A DNA stretch of 64,000 bases. It comes from Gymnothorax reevesii. Its lineage: Eukaryota; Chordata; Actinopteri; Anguilliformes; Muraenidae. The DNA lies in NCBI GenBank assembly GCA_029721435.1, contig CM056581.1:69116712-69180711 (forward strand). The letters are read 5' to 3'. The position numbers and the translations under genes were made by a program. This document shows, piece after piece, positions 28,894 through 39,949 of this stretch (the stretch's first letter is position 1; each line of letters opens with the position of its first letter). Under the pieces are notes generated by a model. The model worked only from the letters and a program-made list of their open reading frames with translations. It did not search any database and was not told where the DNA came from.

Positions 28894-29351
28894 TTTAATC
28901 TCACCATAAGCTGATGCGTCGGAAAGGATACAATTAGACGGAAAATGGGGGCTAGGACATTTGATGTTGCACTGGTTGTTTATTTGATAGTATATGTTGT
29001 TTTGGTAAGTTATTTATTGAGGCAAAATAAACAAAGTTAGTGGTATTTACATGCATGATATTTAATAACTTTGGTATTCATGGTGTTTCATTTTGTGTCA
29101 GAAAGGATATTTTTATTGACGGGAAATTCACACTGTCTAATGGCGCCTGTTTTTAGCGCTTATAACCGAAAGGTCATTACAGCAAGTTTCTCGATCGTTG
29201 GAGAGCATTAGCTACACTTATTACATTTTTTAAAATTCATTTGACAGCAATGATTGACCTACCTTGACCGTAAAATGAAGAAAATGAGAGGAAAATGGTT
29301 GGTTAAGAGGTTAAAATTGTTAAAATTCCATGGTCGGAGCAAATATTTTAA

Positions 29352-29829
29352 CCCTTAAATGCCCAACTATAGTAAAAGTTGAAAGAAAAATCTATGTATT
29401 CTGTTAATATGTCCTGGGGAGGGGCTAATAACAACCCAATAGCAATTTTTAATTTTTGTTCATTTAGTTTTGTGACTTATATGTCACATTGGGCATTTCG
29501 GGGACCTGATTGCTAAAATGAATTGAATGATAAAACAGTTGACATCGCTGAAGTATTAGCTTATTTTTCCATTAGCTTACCTGTTTGCCTACTATATCCT
29601 GTGATGAATGGGTGCTGATCAATCTTATGGATTCCACCATGGGGGCGGCAATATTGGAAAGTTTAGCTGCTGCAGCCAGTGTAGTGTCAGTTCCACTTTT
29701 ATGCATTTGATGGCAGCACTGATGCTCTAAATATGTCACCATGGGCATTCGGTTGCAAAATTTATGTGGGGTGAGTGGTTTTGACCACCTCCAAAATTGT
29801 GAGACAAATTTGTCACGGGCATTTAAGGG
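29352..29829. mobile_element. piggyBac-type MITE (TTAA target) in timm17b intron 1
   Basis: 478 bp flanked by TTAA (29348-29351 and 29830-29833) with inverted ends CCCTTAAATGCCC and GGGCATTTAAGGG. Sub-terminal motifs GTCAC..GGGCATT recur inside (near 29485 and 29740). There is no ORF. TTAA duplication plus CCC..GGG ends is the piggyBac signature; the source element is not in the window. Confidence 0.88.
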
Positions 29830-30090
29830 TTAAATCTGTTTTCAGATTTTATCTCGTCCAAGAATACACCATGTTATAGGAATGGATATATTCATGTTAA
29901 GTGCACCTCAATTTAACAAATAAACAGAAATTATGTAAATATGATACTTTCATGACTGTGAAACTGCCCATTTTCTGGTTTCACTCTGAAGCTTTTGCAT
30001 CCCTGCAGCTGAAGCTCAAACACAGCTGCTTCTGTCTGCCGATTCTATTTCTTCGTGGCTCAACTGACTACATTTGTCCTCTCCGCTTAG

Positions 30091-30190
30091 TCCATGGAGG
30101 ATCATAGATGACTGTGGGGGCGCATTTACGATGGGGGCAATTGGTGGTGGCATATTCCAGTCCATTAAAGGCTTCCGGAATGCACCTGTG
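30091..30190 (+). CDS. timm17b: mitochondrial import inner membrane translocase subunit Tim17-B, second coding exon
   Basis: Acceptor CTCCGCTTAG, then the T completing Cys, then [19 protein letters not shown] and [14 protein letters not shown], ending exactly at the donor GTGAGT (30191). This is the most conserved part of Tim17: the [10 protein letters not shown] motif and the glycine-rich first membrane helix. The 100-bp exon ends in phase 0. The following GMRHR..RGS exon was not found anywhere to 64000, so intron 2 is at least 33.8 kb or the gene is broken here. Confidence 0.93.
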
Positions 30191-30869
30191 GTGAGTCCCG
30201 CATGCCATGTCCATTCGCTCATGCCAGCACATTTTGCTCACCTAGAAATACCAACTTAGAAATGTAATAGAAGCAGAATTGCGTAATCACATACTGGAGG
30301 TGCCAAACTTTGTGTGCTACACTCATGAAAAACCCATGGAATATAAATTGGAAGTGACTCACGAGAAAGGCCCTAAACGAAAAATTTTGACATTTCAAAA
30401 GCCTTAATGAATTCACATTTCCTGTGTTGGCAATTGCATTGTATGTAAGGAGCTGAAACCTGTTTTGGCACGAATTATTTGGTTTCATTGAAAATTTGAT
30501 CTTAGATTTGGTGCTTTTGGACGCTTTGTTCTGGTGACCATGGATGAATCTTTAAAAAGTCAACCAAATTGTACTACCAATATCCCTATAATCCTCATAT
30601 GCAGCTGTGCAGAACATGAAAGGGGACCTAATTTGCTAATTTTCCAAGGTTATATTTTGGTCTTTCGCTCCCCTAGAGTACTCATGATCGCGCAAAGTAA
30701 AAAATGGGTACTTATTTCGCTCATACTGCCATCCTCAAAAAACCCCATTTGTAGTTTATTGTCGTCTCTGCTTGAAATGCCTCACTGGGGTGGCTCTTGC
30801 TCTATGGCCCTCACTTTCTTCAGACTGGCCAGCTCTGTGGAGGGCAGGAAGAGGGAGTTGGGCCGGAAG
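30191..30869. other. start of timm17b intron 2, no other feature seen
   Basis: Unique-looking sequence. A long open frame at 30534-31148 runs antisense into the LINE 3' end and is not accepted as a gene. Confidence 0.4.
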
Positions 30870-32409
30870 AGACTGCAGAATGGCAAGAACATGAATGGCA
30901 AGAACAGGCCTTTCAGCCCAACTGTGCTCGCCAGTTTCTTTATACTATTGTGTATATATATATCCCTTCAGATACTCAATGACTCGAGGGTATCTAGCTT
31001 TAAGTCAAGCCTGCTCTTGAAAACCTCCAAGGTCTCTGCCTCAACAATATGGTCAGGCAAGCTATTCCACATTGAAATTACTCTTTGGGTGAAGAAATAT
31101 TTCCGAATATCAGTGCTAAATTTACCTTTGGTCAATTTCCATTTGTGAACCAGAGTTCTACTCACAACACTTGGTCGAAGGAATCCTACAATAATTCACT
31201 TTGTTAATCCCTTTAACATATTTAAAGACCTCAATCAAATCACCCCTGAGTCTCCTTTTCCTAAGACTAAAGAGATTAACGATCTTCAGCCTCTTCTTCT
31301 TTTATTATATTTCATCTTTTATACCTGGAATAAGCTTAGTGGCTCTACTCTGAACTTTCTCTAGAGCCTTTATATCTTTCTTAAAGTATGGTCCCCAGAA
31401 CTGTACACAATACTCCAGATGTGGTCTGACAAATGTGTTGTACAAAAGAAGCATCACCTCCTTAGATTTGTACTCAATACTTTTGGCAATGTATACCAGC
31501 ATCCGATTGGCTTTTTTAACTGCTACGGCACAATGGCTAGAGCCTGTGAGGGTTTGGTCAACAACCCAGATCTTTCTCTTGTGCAGCACATTCCAGTTTT
31601 AAACCTCCCATGAAGTAATCCCGCCTAATGTTTTTATTACCTACATGTACAACTTTATGTTTTGCTAGATTAAATTTCATTTGCCACATTTCTGCCCAAT
31701 TCTGGATTCTATCCAAATCATCCTGAATCACCTTAGTGGACCCTAGACTATTTGCCAAACCCCCCAATTTAACATCAGCTGCAAATTTAACCAATCTGCT
31801 CTCAATATTCCTGTCAAGGTCATTAATGTAGATGAGGAACAGCAGGGGCCCCAACACCGATCCCTGAGGGACGCCACTCCCCACCATACCCAGCTCAGAT
31901 GAGATACCACTGACCACCACCCTTTGTGTTCTGCCCTTCTAACCAGTTTTGAATCCACTCCAGAATACCTCCTGTAACTCCATTGGAGCTCATTTTAAAA
32001 ATGAGTCTCTTATGCGCTACTGTATCGAATGCTTTCTGAAAATCCAAGTATATGATGTCTAAAGCCCTGCTTTGGTCATAAGTCTTGGAAGCCTCTTCAA
32101 AAACTTCCAGAGGATTTGTCAGGCATGACCTTCCCTTACGAAAACTATGTAGGCTATCCCTCAAGATACTGTTACGTTCAAGAAAGAAGTCCAGCTCATC
32201 TTTTTTGATAGATTCCAATATTTTGCACGCAATGCAAGTTAAACTGACTGGCCTGTAATTTCCTGGTTCGGTAATCCCCTTTCTTATATATTGGTATGAT
32301 ATTGCCCTGTTTCCAATCATTTGGTATTTCTCCAGTTTCCGAAGACCGCCTGAAGATGGTGGATAGCAGCTTACAGATGATCTCACCAACTTCCCTGAAC
32401 ACTCTAGGA

Positions 32410-33030
32410 CAGGGGTTCCCAAACTTTTCCAAATCAGGGCCCACTTGAAGATCTAAAAAATGTCCGCGGCCCACCTTTGTCCTATAAACAGCGCACAGAT
32501 GAAATTATGATTTCTCAGAACACTTAATAGCAACAGTAATTGTTCTTAAGAAAATAAAATAAAGAAAATAAATAAAAAAACAACAATAATTGTTGTTTTT
32601 TGTTTATTAATATTATTATTACTATTATTATCATTATTATTTTTATTATTATTAAAAAGATTCAGGATTGAAATGAAAGCAGGGGTATAAAGGAAGCCCA
32701 AACTTTCAATCTGTGGTGTACACACAAGACAGAATTAATTATAGAACACAGTGCGTGCTCCTCCGATTATGACCTCCGGTCATGATGACCAGAAAGCTTC
32801 GTTCCGATCATAAACTATATAAGGTTCCTAAAATATTGTGAGGTCAATAACACTCAATAGGTTATTACTTCTAAATATTTTTTAAAATCGAGCAATAAAT
32901 ATTTTACAATAAAAACAATAAAAAATCATATTTGCAAAAATGAATAATATTTTTAATGACTTCTCACGGCCCACCTGCAGTACCACCACGGCCCACCAGG
33001 GGGCCGCGGCCCACACTTTGGGAATCACTG
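32410..33030. mobile_element. hAT MITE inserted in the CR1-like LINE
   Basis: 621 bp flanked by an exact 8-bp duplication CTCTAGGA (32402-32409 and 33031-33038). The ends CAGGGGTTCCCAAACTTTTC and CACTTTGGGAATCACTG are inverted relatives and typical of hAT elements. Inside are GCGGCCCACC blocks near both ends and an (ATT)n tract at about 32605-32655. No transposase. Confidence 0.95.
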
Positions 33031-33851
33031 CTCTAGGATATAAGCTATCAGGACTCGCCGCCTTATCTGCCTGTAATTTATGCAACTTGTCTAATACTTC
33101 GTTGTCCCGGACCTCAATTTCCGCTAAATAATCTTGAGCATTTGACATGCCCTCTGGCCAAATAAAGGCCCCCTCTGTGGTAAAATTCTCAACAAAGTAA
33201 CTGTTTAAGGCATCTGAAATATCCTTGTTATCATATAGCAGCGATCCGTTTTTAATCTTTATGCACTTAACCTGCTCTTTAACTTTCCTTTTTCTGCTAA
33301 AGTACTGAAAGAAGCGCTTAGGCTTAGTTTTTGCCCCCTCTGCAATTTCTTTCATTCAGTCTTCTAGCATTCCTCAGCTCTTTTGACCACACCCCGCATT
33401 TTACAGTACTCAGCTTAAGTGTTCTCATTGTTATCCTTCATGTACATCTTAAAGATTCCTCTTTTCCCTCAAAATTCTACGAATACTTTTGGTCATCCAC
33501 TGAGGATTCTGCTTTTTCAGCTTACTTTTGGACACCTTTGGAATGGATCTGCATTGTGATTCAAGTGAAACCCCTTAAATCTTTCCCACATCTCATTTAC
33601 AGACTCACAGTCCAGGAGTGTCTCCCATTTTATTTCACTTAGATATGAGCGCATCCTGTCAAAGTTTGCTCACCTAAAATTGAAATTTTTTTATTTTTGA
33701 ATACACCTTTTAACTTCCCATGAAACATCAAAATTAACAGCAGAGTGATCACTTGTCCCAAGTGGCTTCAGTACCTCAACATTGCTAATTCTATCTGGGC
33801 CATTACAGAGCATTAAGTCTAAAATTGCCTTCTCTTTTGTAGGTTTATTAA

Positions 33852-35751
33852 CCCCTTTCTGCAGATGTAGACGCCTGCGTCGATAGACCTGCAAATTTAA
33901 GCACGCTGTTACTGTACTCGATCACTAGATGGCACCCCCGGATCAGTTATTGAATGTTCACAAGCAAGCAGACCTCGAACGCGGTTCTGAATATGGGGAA
34001 GTTAACTCCGCTCCCTGTTTTTCGAGAGCTGCATGAATTAAACTCCTCAGCTAAGCCGGATGTGCAAACTGGTCAGTATCCTTGCCCATAGTATCGATCC
34101 AGCAGTTTAAAAAAACGATATCTTGACACAGAAAAAATCGTTATCCTTTGTAGCAACCAGTTTAGCCACAGTGAGCCAACAGTATTCCAATTAGTGTTTC
34201 AGAAAAAATCAGTTTTCTGAGGCAAAAAAATCGACATGGTATTGGTTCTCTCACATTCTACTGTCAATTACAGTCGTCACATACAAAAAAATTTGTTGTT
34301 CCCTACCGTGGATTTACGCGTAGATTCCTTCATTGAGAAATCCAGCGCTTCCTTATATCCACCCCAGTACTGGCGTTGATAGCCAATCACTCAACCATAC
34401 ACTCAGGGTCTTCTGCGTAATTGTAGAGTTACACTTCATCCCCTCGTGAAGTTTCCCTGGTAACAATGTATTGATTGGCTCGTTTCTTATCCAATTCCCG
34501 AGTGTTTAAACATTTTAGAGTAAGTGAAACACATTGATTGGACAAACACAGAGCATACAAACCTATGCGTATCAGCAGGTTCGGTTGTATCCTGTCTACG
34601 TAATGCACATTACGCGGCTCAAATAGACGGGATTTATATAAAACAGGTTCGCAAAACTGGCCTTGAAGTGTTCAGTTACATTTTCAGGATTTAAATGAGA
34701 TAAGGATATGGTCAGTTGTAATTATTTCGAATGAAACAGGACCGGAGGGTTCTTGCTACTGGATCTGTCTCCGGAGGAGGGATTCATGAAAATGGTCAGG
34801 CTGCTACTTTTTTTTTTTTTGTTTCATTTTGGAAAGTATACATACTCGACAAAGTCGAATGTCGAGTTTTTTTTCCTGGTTAAAACGCGAGCTGCCCGTT
34901 CATTGCACGTTTCTTTTGAATCGGGAGAGGCAATGGATTGTTTGATATTCCCTGAAAGTGGAGTGTCTGTTCTGTTAAAATAAGATATATTTCAGAATTC
35001 AGAATATTACTGAGTTAGTGAGGTGTTCTTGTTCCTTATAAGTGTTGAAATGGGTTCGTGAGCTTAGAAGAGGGGACTGGTAGCTTCCATTACAGGGTGA
35101 ATGTTCTGACCGTTTAATAAGCAGTTTATTTATTGCGTGTTTGTGCTGGCTTTGAAGGAAAATGGCCAAAACTCTAAACTTTATCATGGAGAAAAGGCAT
35201 GTTTTGTGTTTGGAGAGGTTACTGGTGACCACTGATATTCATCTGCACTGGTATTGATAAATTCATGCTAAACTCAACGAGAAAATCATTTGTTCGTATT
35301 AAATTTCATGCCTTAAGACTTTATTTGTGTTAAATACATGATTTTTTAATGATTTGACAGTACATGATTTTGAGACTTCGGGGAGACACTTGGGTAGCTG
35401 TATAATTTGCCTAATAGCATGTAGGTAACCTAGAATGTAATGTTGAAGATGAATTCTACTTGTGCTCAAGGAGTTTATGATCCCAGAAATGTAAAGTTTT
35501 AAGCCCCAGCAGTTTTTTTTTTTTTTTTGCAATTTCAATGGTGAATTCTCATGAAGATTTTTTATGTTTGCAGCTCATTTTCTCTACCAAAATCATGAAA
35601 ATAAACTGAAATACAATGTAATTCTAAATGCTGTAAGTGTCTTTTCTGAATTGAGCCACATTTTTCCTCTTTATGAAGCTTGAATCTTGAATTATACAGC
35701 ATTAAAGTGGGTAACCCATAAATAGCCAAATTTGGCTTCTGCAGAAAGGGG
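33852..35751. mobile_element. piggyBac-type element, 1.9 kb, in LINE endonuclease codons
   Basis: Flanked by TTAA (33848-33851 and 35752-35755) with 14-bp perfect inverted ends CCCCTTTCTGCAGA / TCTGCAGAAAGGGG. Removing it joins LINE codons into a continuous FLVQYINKPTKEKAILDL-like segment, so ends and target are certain. The interior has T-runs at 34808-34820 and 35513-35528, and short open frames (for example 34753-34983), but I recognise no transposase. It is therefore called non-autonomous. Confidence 0.93.
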
Positions 35752-36227
35752 TTAATATACTGCACCAAGAAATTATCATTTCTATCATCTAGAAATTCTT
35801 CCTCCCCCATACCCTGTCCTTTCACCGTTTCCCAATTGATACCAGGATAAATTAAGTCTCCCATCATAATACAAAACCCAAAACCAGTGAAGTTGGTACG
35901 TTGTGGAAATAAAAACAGAATACAATGATTTGCAAATCCTTTTCAACCTATATTCAATTGAATACACTGCAAAGACAAGTTACTTAATGTTCGAACAGGT
36001 AAACTATGTAATTTTTTGCAAATATTAGCTCATTTGGAATTTGATGCCTGCAATATGTTTCAAAAAAGCTGGCAGAAGTGGCAAAAAAGACTGAGAGAGT
36101 TGAGGAATGCTCATCAAACACTTATTTGGAACATCCCACGGGTGAACGGGCTAATTGGGAACAGGTGGGTGCCGTGATTGGGTATAAAAGCAGCTTCCCT
36201 GAAATGCTCAGTCATTCACAAACAAGG

Positions 36228-37718
36228 ATGGGGCGAGGGTCACCACTTGGTGAACAAATGCGTGAGCTGATTGTCGAACAGTTTAAAAACAACATTCCTC
36301 AATGAGCTATTGCAAGTGTAATGTGAATATGGGCCACTGGATGGCAGTATTTCCCTTTTTTTGTTCAGCCCAGACTGGAGCTAGGTTTGGACATGTTCTG
36401 GGCATGTCTGAAACAAGTCCCAGAGAAAAAAAAGGTCTAAATGTGGGTGGGGTCTGCAAAAGAGTATTCAAGGAGCAAAATTGAGAGTAAAAGTAGTAGG
36501 AGAAATTGCAAGGAGAAGGATATATGTGACCAGACCTGTCATTCTGTTCAGACCTGTGAAGCTTTTAGTGGATTTTTGCCTGTGTTAGAGCATTTTCCTC
36601 ACCCAGGACATCACCAAGCAACCCACCAAAGGGACTGTAAATATTTCTGTTTTTCTATATAATCAATCTTGGTCTGTAGATAGTAGATTAGTTAAAAGTG
36701 TTTGTTAAATTAAATGTGTTTTAGTTTTAAAATTTTTGTCTGTCATCCTTTGCTGTCATAAATGTCATAACAAATTGGGGCCATAACACAAGAAATTTAG
36801 GGATTTCATCATCTACGGTCCGTAATATAGTCAAAAGGTTCAGAGAATCTGGAGAAATCACTGCACGTAAGCGACAAGGCCGAAAACCAAATGCCCGCGA
36901 CCTTCGATCCCTCAGGCAGTACTGCATCAAAAACCAACATCGGCGTGTAAAGGACATCACCACATGGGCTCAGGAACACTTCAGAAAACCACTGTCAGTA
37001 ACTACAGTTCGTCGCTACATCTGCAAGTGCAAGTTAAAACTCTACAATGCAAAGCGAAAGCCATTTATCAACAGCACCCAGAAACGCCGCCAGCTTCGCT
37101 GGGCCCAAGCTCATCTAAGATGGACTGATGCGAAGTTGAAAAGTGTTCTGTGGTCTGACGAGTCCACATTTCAAATCGTTTTTGGAAACTGTGGACTTCG
37201 TGTCCACCGGACCAAAGAGAAAAAAGAACCATCCGGACTGTTTTAGGCGCAAAGCTCAAAAGCCAGCATCTGTGATGGTATGGGGGTGTATTAGTGCCCA
37301 AGGCATGGGCAACTTACACATATGTGAAAGCACCATCAATGCTGAAAGGTACATACAGGTTTTGGAGCAACAAATGTTGCCATCCAAGCAACATCTTTTT
37401 CATGGACACCCCTGCTTATTTCAGCAAGACAATGCCATGCCACATTCTGCACGTGTTACAACAGCATGGCTCCGTAGTAAAAGAGTGCGGGTACAAGACT
37501 GGCCTGCCTGTAGTCCAGACCTGTCTCCCATTGAAAATGTGTGGCGCATTATGAAGCGTAAAATGCGACAACGGAGACCCCAGACTGTTGAACAACTGAA
37601 GCTGTACATCAAGCAAGAATGGGAAAGAATTCCACCTGAAAAGCTTAAATTGGTCTCCTCAGTTCCCAAACGTTTACTGAGTGTCTTTAAAAGGAAAGGT
37701 GATGTAACACAGTGGTAA
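36228..37718 (+). pseudogene. Tc1-like transposase pseudogene, copy B
   Basis: The ATG at 36228 opens MGRGSPLGEQMRELIVEQF. The HTH is cut by the LTR (36317-36788) just after a TGA (36303-36305) that replaces the CGA Arg codon of copy A. After the LTR: ISSSTVRN, ARKRQGRKPNARDLR, TTWAQEHFRKPLS, then VLWSDEST (first Asp), [28 protein letters not shown] (second Asp), SPDLSPIENVW (Glu), ending KGDVTQW with a stop at 37716-37718. A frameshift lies near 37215 (an extra A). This is the best copy for reading the family's full layout, but it is inactive. Confidence 0.92.
36317..36788 (+). mobile_element. solo LTR inside Tc1 copy B
   Basis: 472 bp with TG..CA ends (TGTAATGTGAATATGG and GGGGCCATAACA) and a 4-bp duplication CAAG (36313-36316 and 36789-36792). 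Copy A has the uninterrupted sequence GCTATTGCAAGAAATTTAGG, which proves both edges. There is no coding sequence. Orientation is unknown. Confidence 0.88.
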
Positions 37719-38508
37719 AAAGGCCCCTGTGCCAACTTTTTTGCAATGTGTTGCTGCCTTTAAATTCTAAGTTAATGATTATTTGCAAAAAAAATAAAGT
37801 TTCTCAGTTTGAACATTAAACATCTTGTCTTTGCTGTGTATTCAATTGAATATAAGTTGAAAAGGATTTGCAAATCATTGTATTCTGTTTTTATCTACGA
37901 TTTACATAACGTGCCAACTTCACTGGTTTTGGGTTTTGTAGTTCCCTCACTTCTACAAGCTTGTGTAATCCTCCTAAAAAGCATTTCATTGACACTACTG
38001 TCCAAAACTGGTGGTCGATAGCATACTCCTATGTTTAAACCTGTCTTGTGTTTGCCAATGAGCCTGACCCAGATATCTTCACAGGGCAAGAAATGTTCAA
38101 TTTCGGGAATTTCCTGTACATTTATGTTTTTGTTCACATAGTGTGCTATGCTCCCTCCTTGCCTATTACATCTATCCTTCCTAAAGAGCTTATAACCTTC
38201 TATATTATATTCATCTCCATCCTCTTCACTAAGCCATGTCTCTGTAATCCCAACTATGTCATAGCCCTCACTAATTATAACAGTCTCAAGCTCTGAAAAT
38301 GATTTTTTTATGCTTCTTGCATTTAAGTAAAAACATTTCAGGTTATTTCTAATGCTCTTCCCTCTTGATTTCCCATGTGGCTGCTGCTTCAAGCCCCCCA
38401 CTACGCTTTGTTGCTTTAAAAGTATATCATCCATAGTGCATGTAATTCCGTCAGCCTCCATCGGGGCAGTCTGCATTTCCCTATGTGTAACACTCACTAA
38501 CCTCCCTG

Positions 38509-38525
38509 CCCCCCCCCCCCCCCCC
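38509..38525 (+). repeat. C homopolymer (17 nt) between LINE ORF1 and ORF2
   Basis: A run of C directly after the ORF1 stop of the CR1-like LINE (a G run in LINE sense). Confidence 0.9.
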
Positions 38526-38537
38526 AAGTCCCTAGTT

Positions 38538-39484
38538 TAAATAATCCTGTGCTACCCTCAACATACGCTGGCCCAGTGCAAAGGTACCCCTCCGGTTCAG
38601 GTGCAGCCTGTCAGGCTTGAACAGGTCACCCCTGTCCTTGATAAACTTCCAGTGCCCCATAAACTTATACCCCTCTTTCCTACAACAGGTTCGTAGCCAC
38701 GTGTTAAACCTTCAGATAAAATTCTGCTTTCCTCTGCTTGCACGTGGTTCCGGTAGAATCCCGGAGAACACTACCGTTGAGGATCTGCGCCTAAGCTTCT
38801 CAGCTAATTCCACAAATTTGCCTTGCAGTACCTCAAACCTACCCTTACCTATGTCATTTGTCCCAATATGGACTATGACAACTGGATCCCTCCCCGCTCT
38901 GGCCAGGAGCTTGTCCGCATGCTCCAGGAGGTCTCCTACCTGGGCACCAGGCAGACAACACACCGTTCGAGACTCCTTGTCACGCGAACAGACTAAGCTA
39001 TCTATTCCTCTAAGTATTGAGTCCCCCACTATCACTAACTTTCTTTTCTGAGGGGTAGAGGCCAAGAGGCTGCCCTGCTGCTCATCAGTTCCCTCACTCT
39101 CAGGGTCAGGGGCCAAGTCGAGTTCCTGCAAGGGCCTGAATCGGTTGGACATCTCAACCATTGGAGGAGCTGTTGCTGTACGGTGTGCACGCCCTTTCCT
39201 GTGCTGTCGACCTACAGTCACCCAACTTCTTTCCCTACCTGCTCTGGGATCCCAGTACCACCCTGCTTCAGCGTACACACCATTTCTCTAAACAACATAC
39301 TACTTAGTTCGCAATCAGTAGAGCTCCTAGAGGAACTATGTTGTGCTGCCAACTGGCCCTGAAGATCAAGGATCTTGCTCTCCAGATGCTCAATTAGCTG
39401 GCACCGGTGGTAGACAAACCCACCCTGGAAATCTCTTTCCAAAAGTGCGATCATCCTGCAACCGTCACATAGTTTTGGCCACAT
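38538..39484 (-). pseudogene. CR1-like LINE ORF1: finger plus SGNH esterase
   Basis: The ATG at 39484 starts MWPKLCDGCRMIALLERDF then a CHRCQLIEHLESK-like part (printed YHRC, so one finger Cys is lost), a PHD/CCHC-type finger with a coiled segment. After a frameshift near 39250 comes a basic linker and then the esterase: LVIVGDSILRGIDSL (nucleophile Ser block), VVIVHIGTNDIGKG, and after a second frameshift near 38712, DRLHLNRRGTFALGQ (the catalytic D..H block), with the stop at about 38540. PHD plus esterase ORF1s are known from CR1-type LINEs. Their role in retrotransposition is uncertain, possibly membrane or lipid association. Confidence 0.85.
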
Positions 39485-39949
39485 TTTAAACCCCCTACCG
39501 AAAGACCTTTCTCACCCTAGATCAAAGAAAACTAGATAATGTAATTCCAGGGAATTACGTGTGCATTGAAAATGCAAAGTGTAGTTGCATAAGGTGGAGT
39601 TTGTAACATATCATTGCATTATGATATTGGTAGCTACGTTTTTAGTAGGATAATTATGGTAGTGGTGAGGACTTTTATTTTGAAACAGATGTGGACTGAG
39701 GAAACAGTTTGCGGGAGTCATAGTTGATGACAACTGTCATATGGAAATCTTTAATAGTGACATTTTTTAATAGTGAAGAATTGTAGTAAGGACTTATATC
39801 TTGAGACAGGATTGGGCAGAAGAAACAGTTGCCGGAAGTCATAGTCGAAAACAATCAGGAGTTGGAATGGCTGAAAGGTTGATAAGTTGAGTAGCTTAAA
39901 AAGTTACACTTTTTATTATAATTTGACATAATGAGGACTGGCTGTAACA

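Larger units (their letters stand above)
27171..30090 (+). other. timm17b intron 1 with inserted elements
   Basis: A 2,920-bp intron from GTAATG to CTCCGCTTAG. It carries a foldback MITE, a hairpin-ended repeat and a TTAA-flanked element, listed separately. Outside these no feature was supported. Confidence 0.85.
35872..37938 (+). mobile_element. Tc1-like element copy B, complete ends, carrying a solo LTR
   Basis: Flanked by TA (35870-35871 and 37939-37940). Inverted ends: CAAAACCCAAAACCAGTGAA on the left, TTCACTGGTTTTGGGTTTTG on the right. Same family as 132-1558 and 58384-59184. It sits in the endonuclease codons of the CR1-like LINE and is itself split by a 472-bp LTR. Confidence 0.95.
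31000..38527 (-). pseudogene. CR1-like LINE ORF2 (endonuclease-RT) pseudogene
   Basis: The endonuclease starts after 38527: FYLNARSIKKSFSELE, VGITETWLSEED, GVCYRPP. It continues beyond the Tc1 (35869-35756: MMGDLIYPGINWE) and beyond the piggyBac-type element (33851-33691: KEKAILDLMLCNG, LGTSDHSAVNFDVSW). Then come a linker (FFQYFSRKRK), VRDNEVLDKLHKLQADKAAS-PD, the RT start (SSETGEIPNDWKQGNIIPIY, after the hAT MITE), SLHSFRKGRSC, IYLDFQKAFDTVAHK, GVPQGSVLGPLLFLIYINDL, a YADD block degraded to FAADVKL, KLNW-type thumb remnants, and the CR1/L2-type end FFTQRVISMWNSLPDHIVEA. Several frameshifts and the lost YADD make it inactive. Confidence 0.88.
30870..39500 (-). mobile_element. CR1-like LINE, decayed, with three direct insertions
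   Basis: A minus-strand non-LTR element with an ORF1 (CCHC/PHD-like finger plus SGNH esterase) and an ORF2 (endonuclease and RT, no RNase H). Its coding sequence continues across a hAT MITE (32410-33030), a piggyBac-type element (33852-35751) and a Tc1 (35872-37938), each removable to restore the frame. The 3' end near 30870-30905 reads (minus) AAAGGCCTGTTCTTGCCATT. The 5' boundary near 39500 and any target duplication were not resolved. Confidence 0.88.

Noticed and set aside
30534..31148. 204-codon open frame on the plus strand
   Set aside because: It runs antisense through the 3' end of the CR1-like LINE and has no domain.
32410..33030. Considered as an intron or native part of the CR1-like LINE
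   Set aside because: The exact 8-bp duplication and CAGGGGTTCCCAAA ends show a hAT insertion.
36317..36788. Considered as a MITE instead of an LTR
   Set aside because: No terminal inverted repeats beyond TG..CA, and a 4-bp duplication; a solo LTR fits better.
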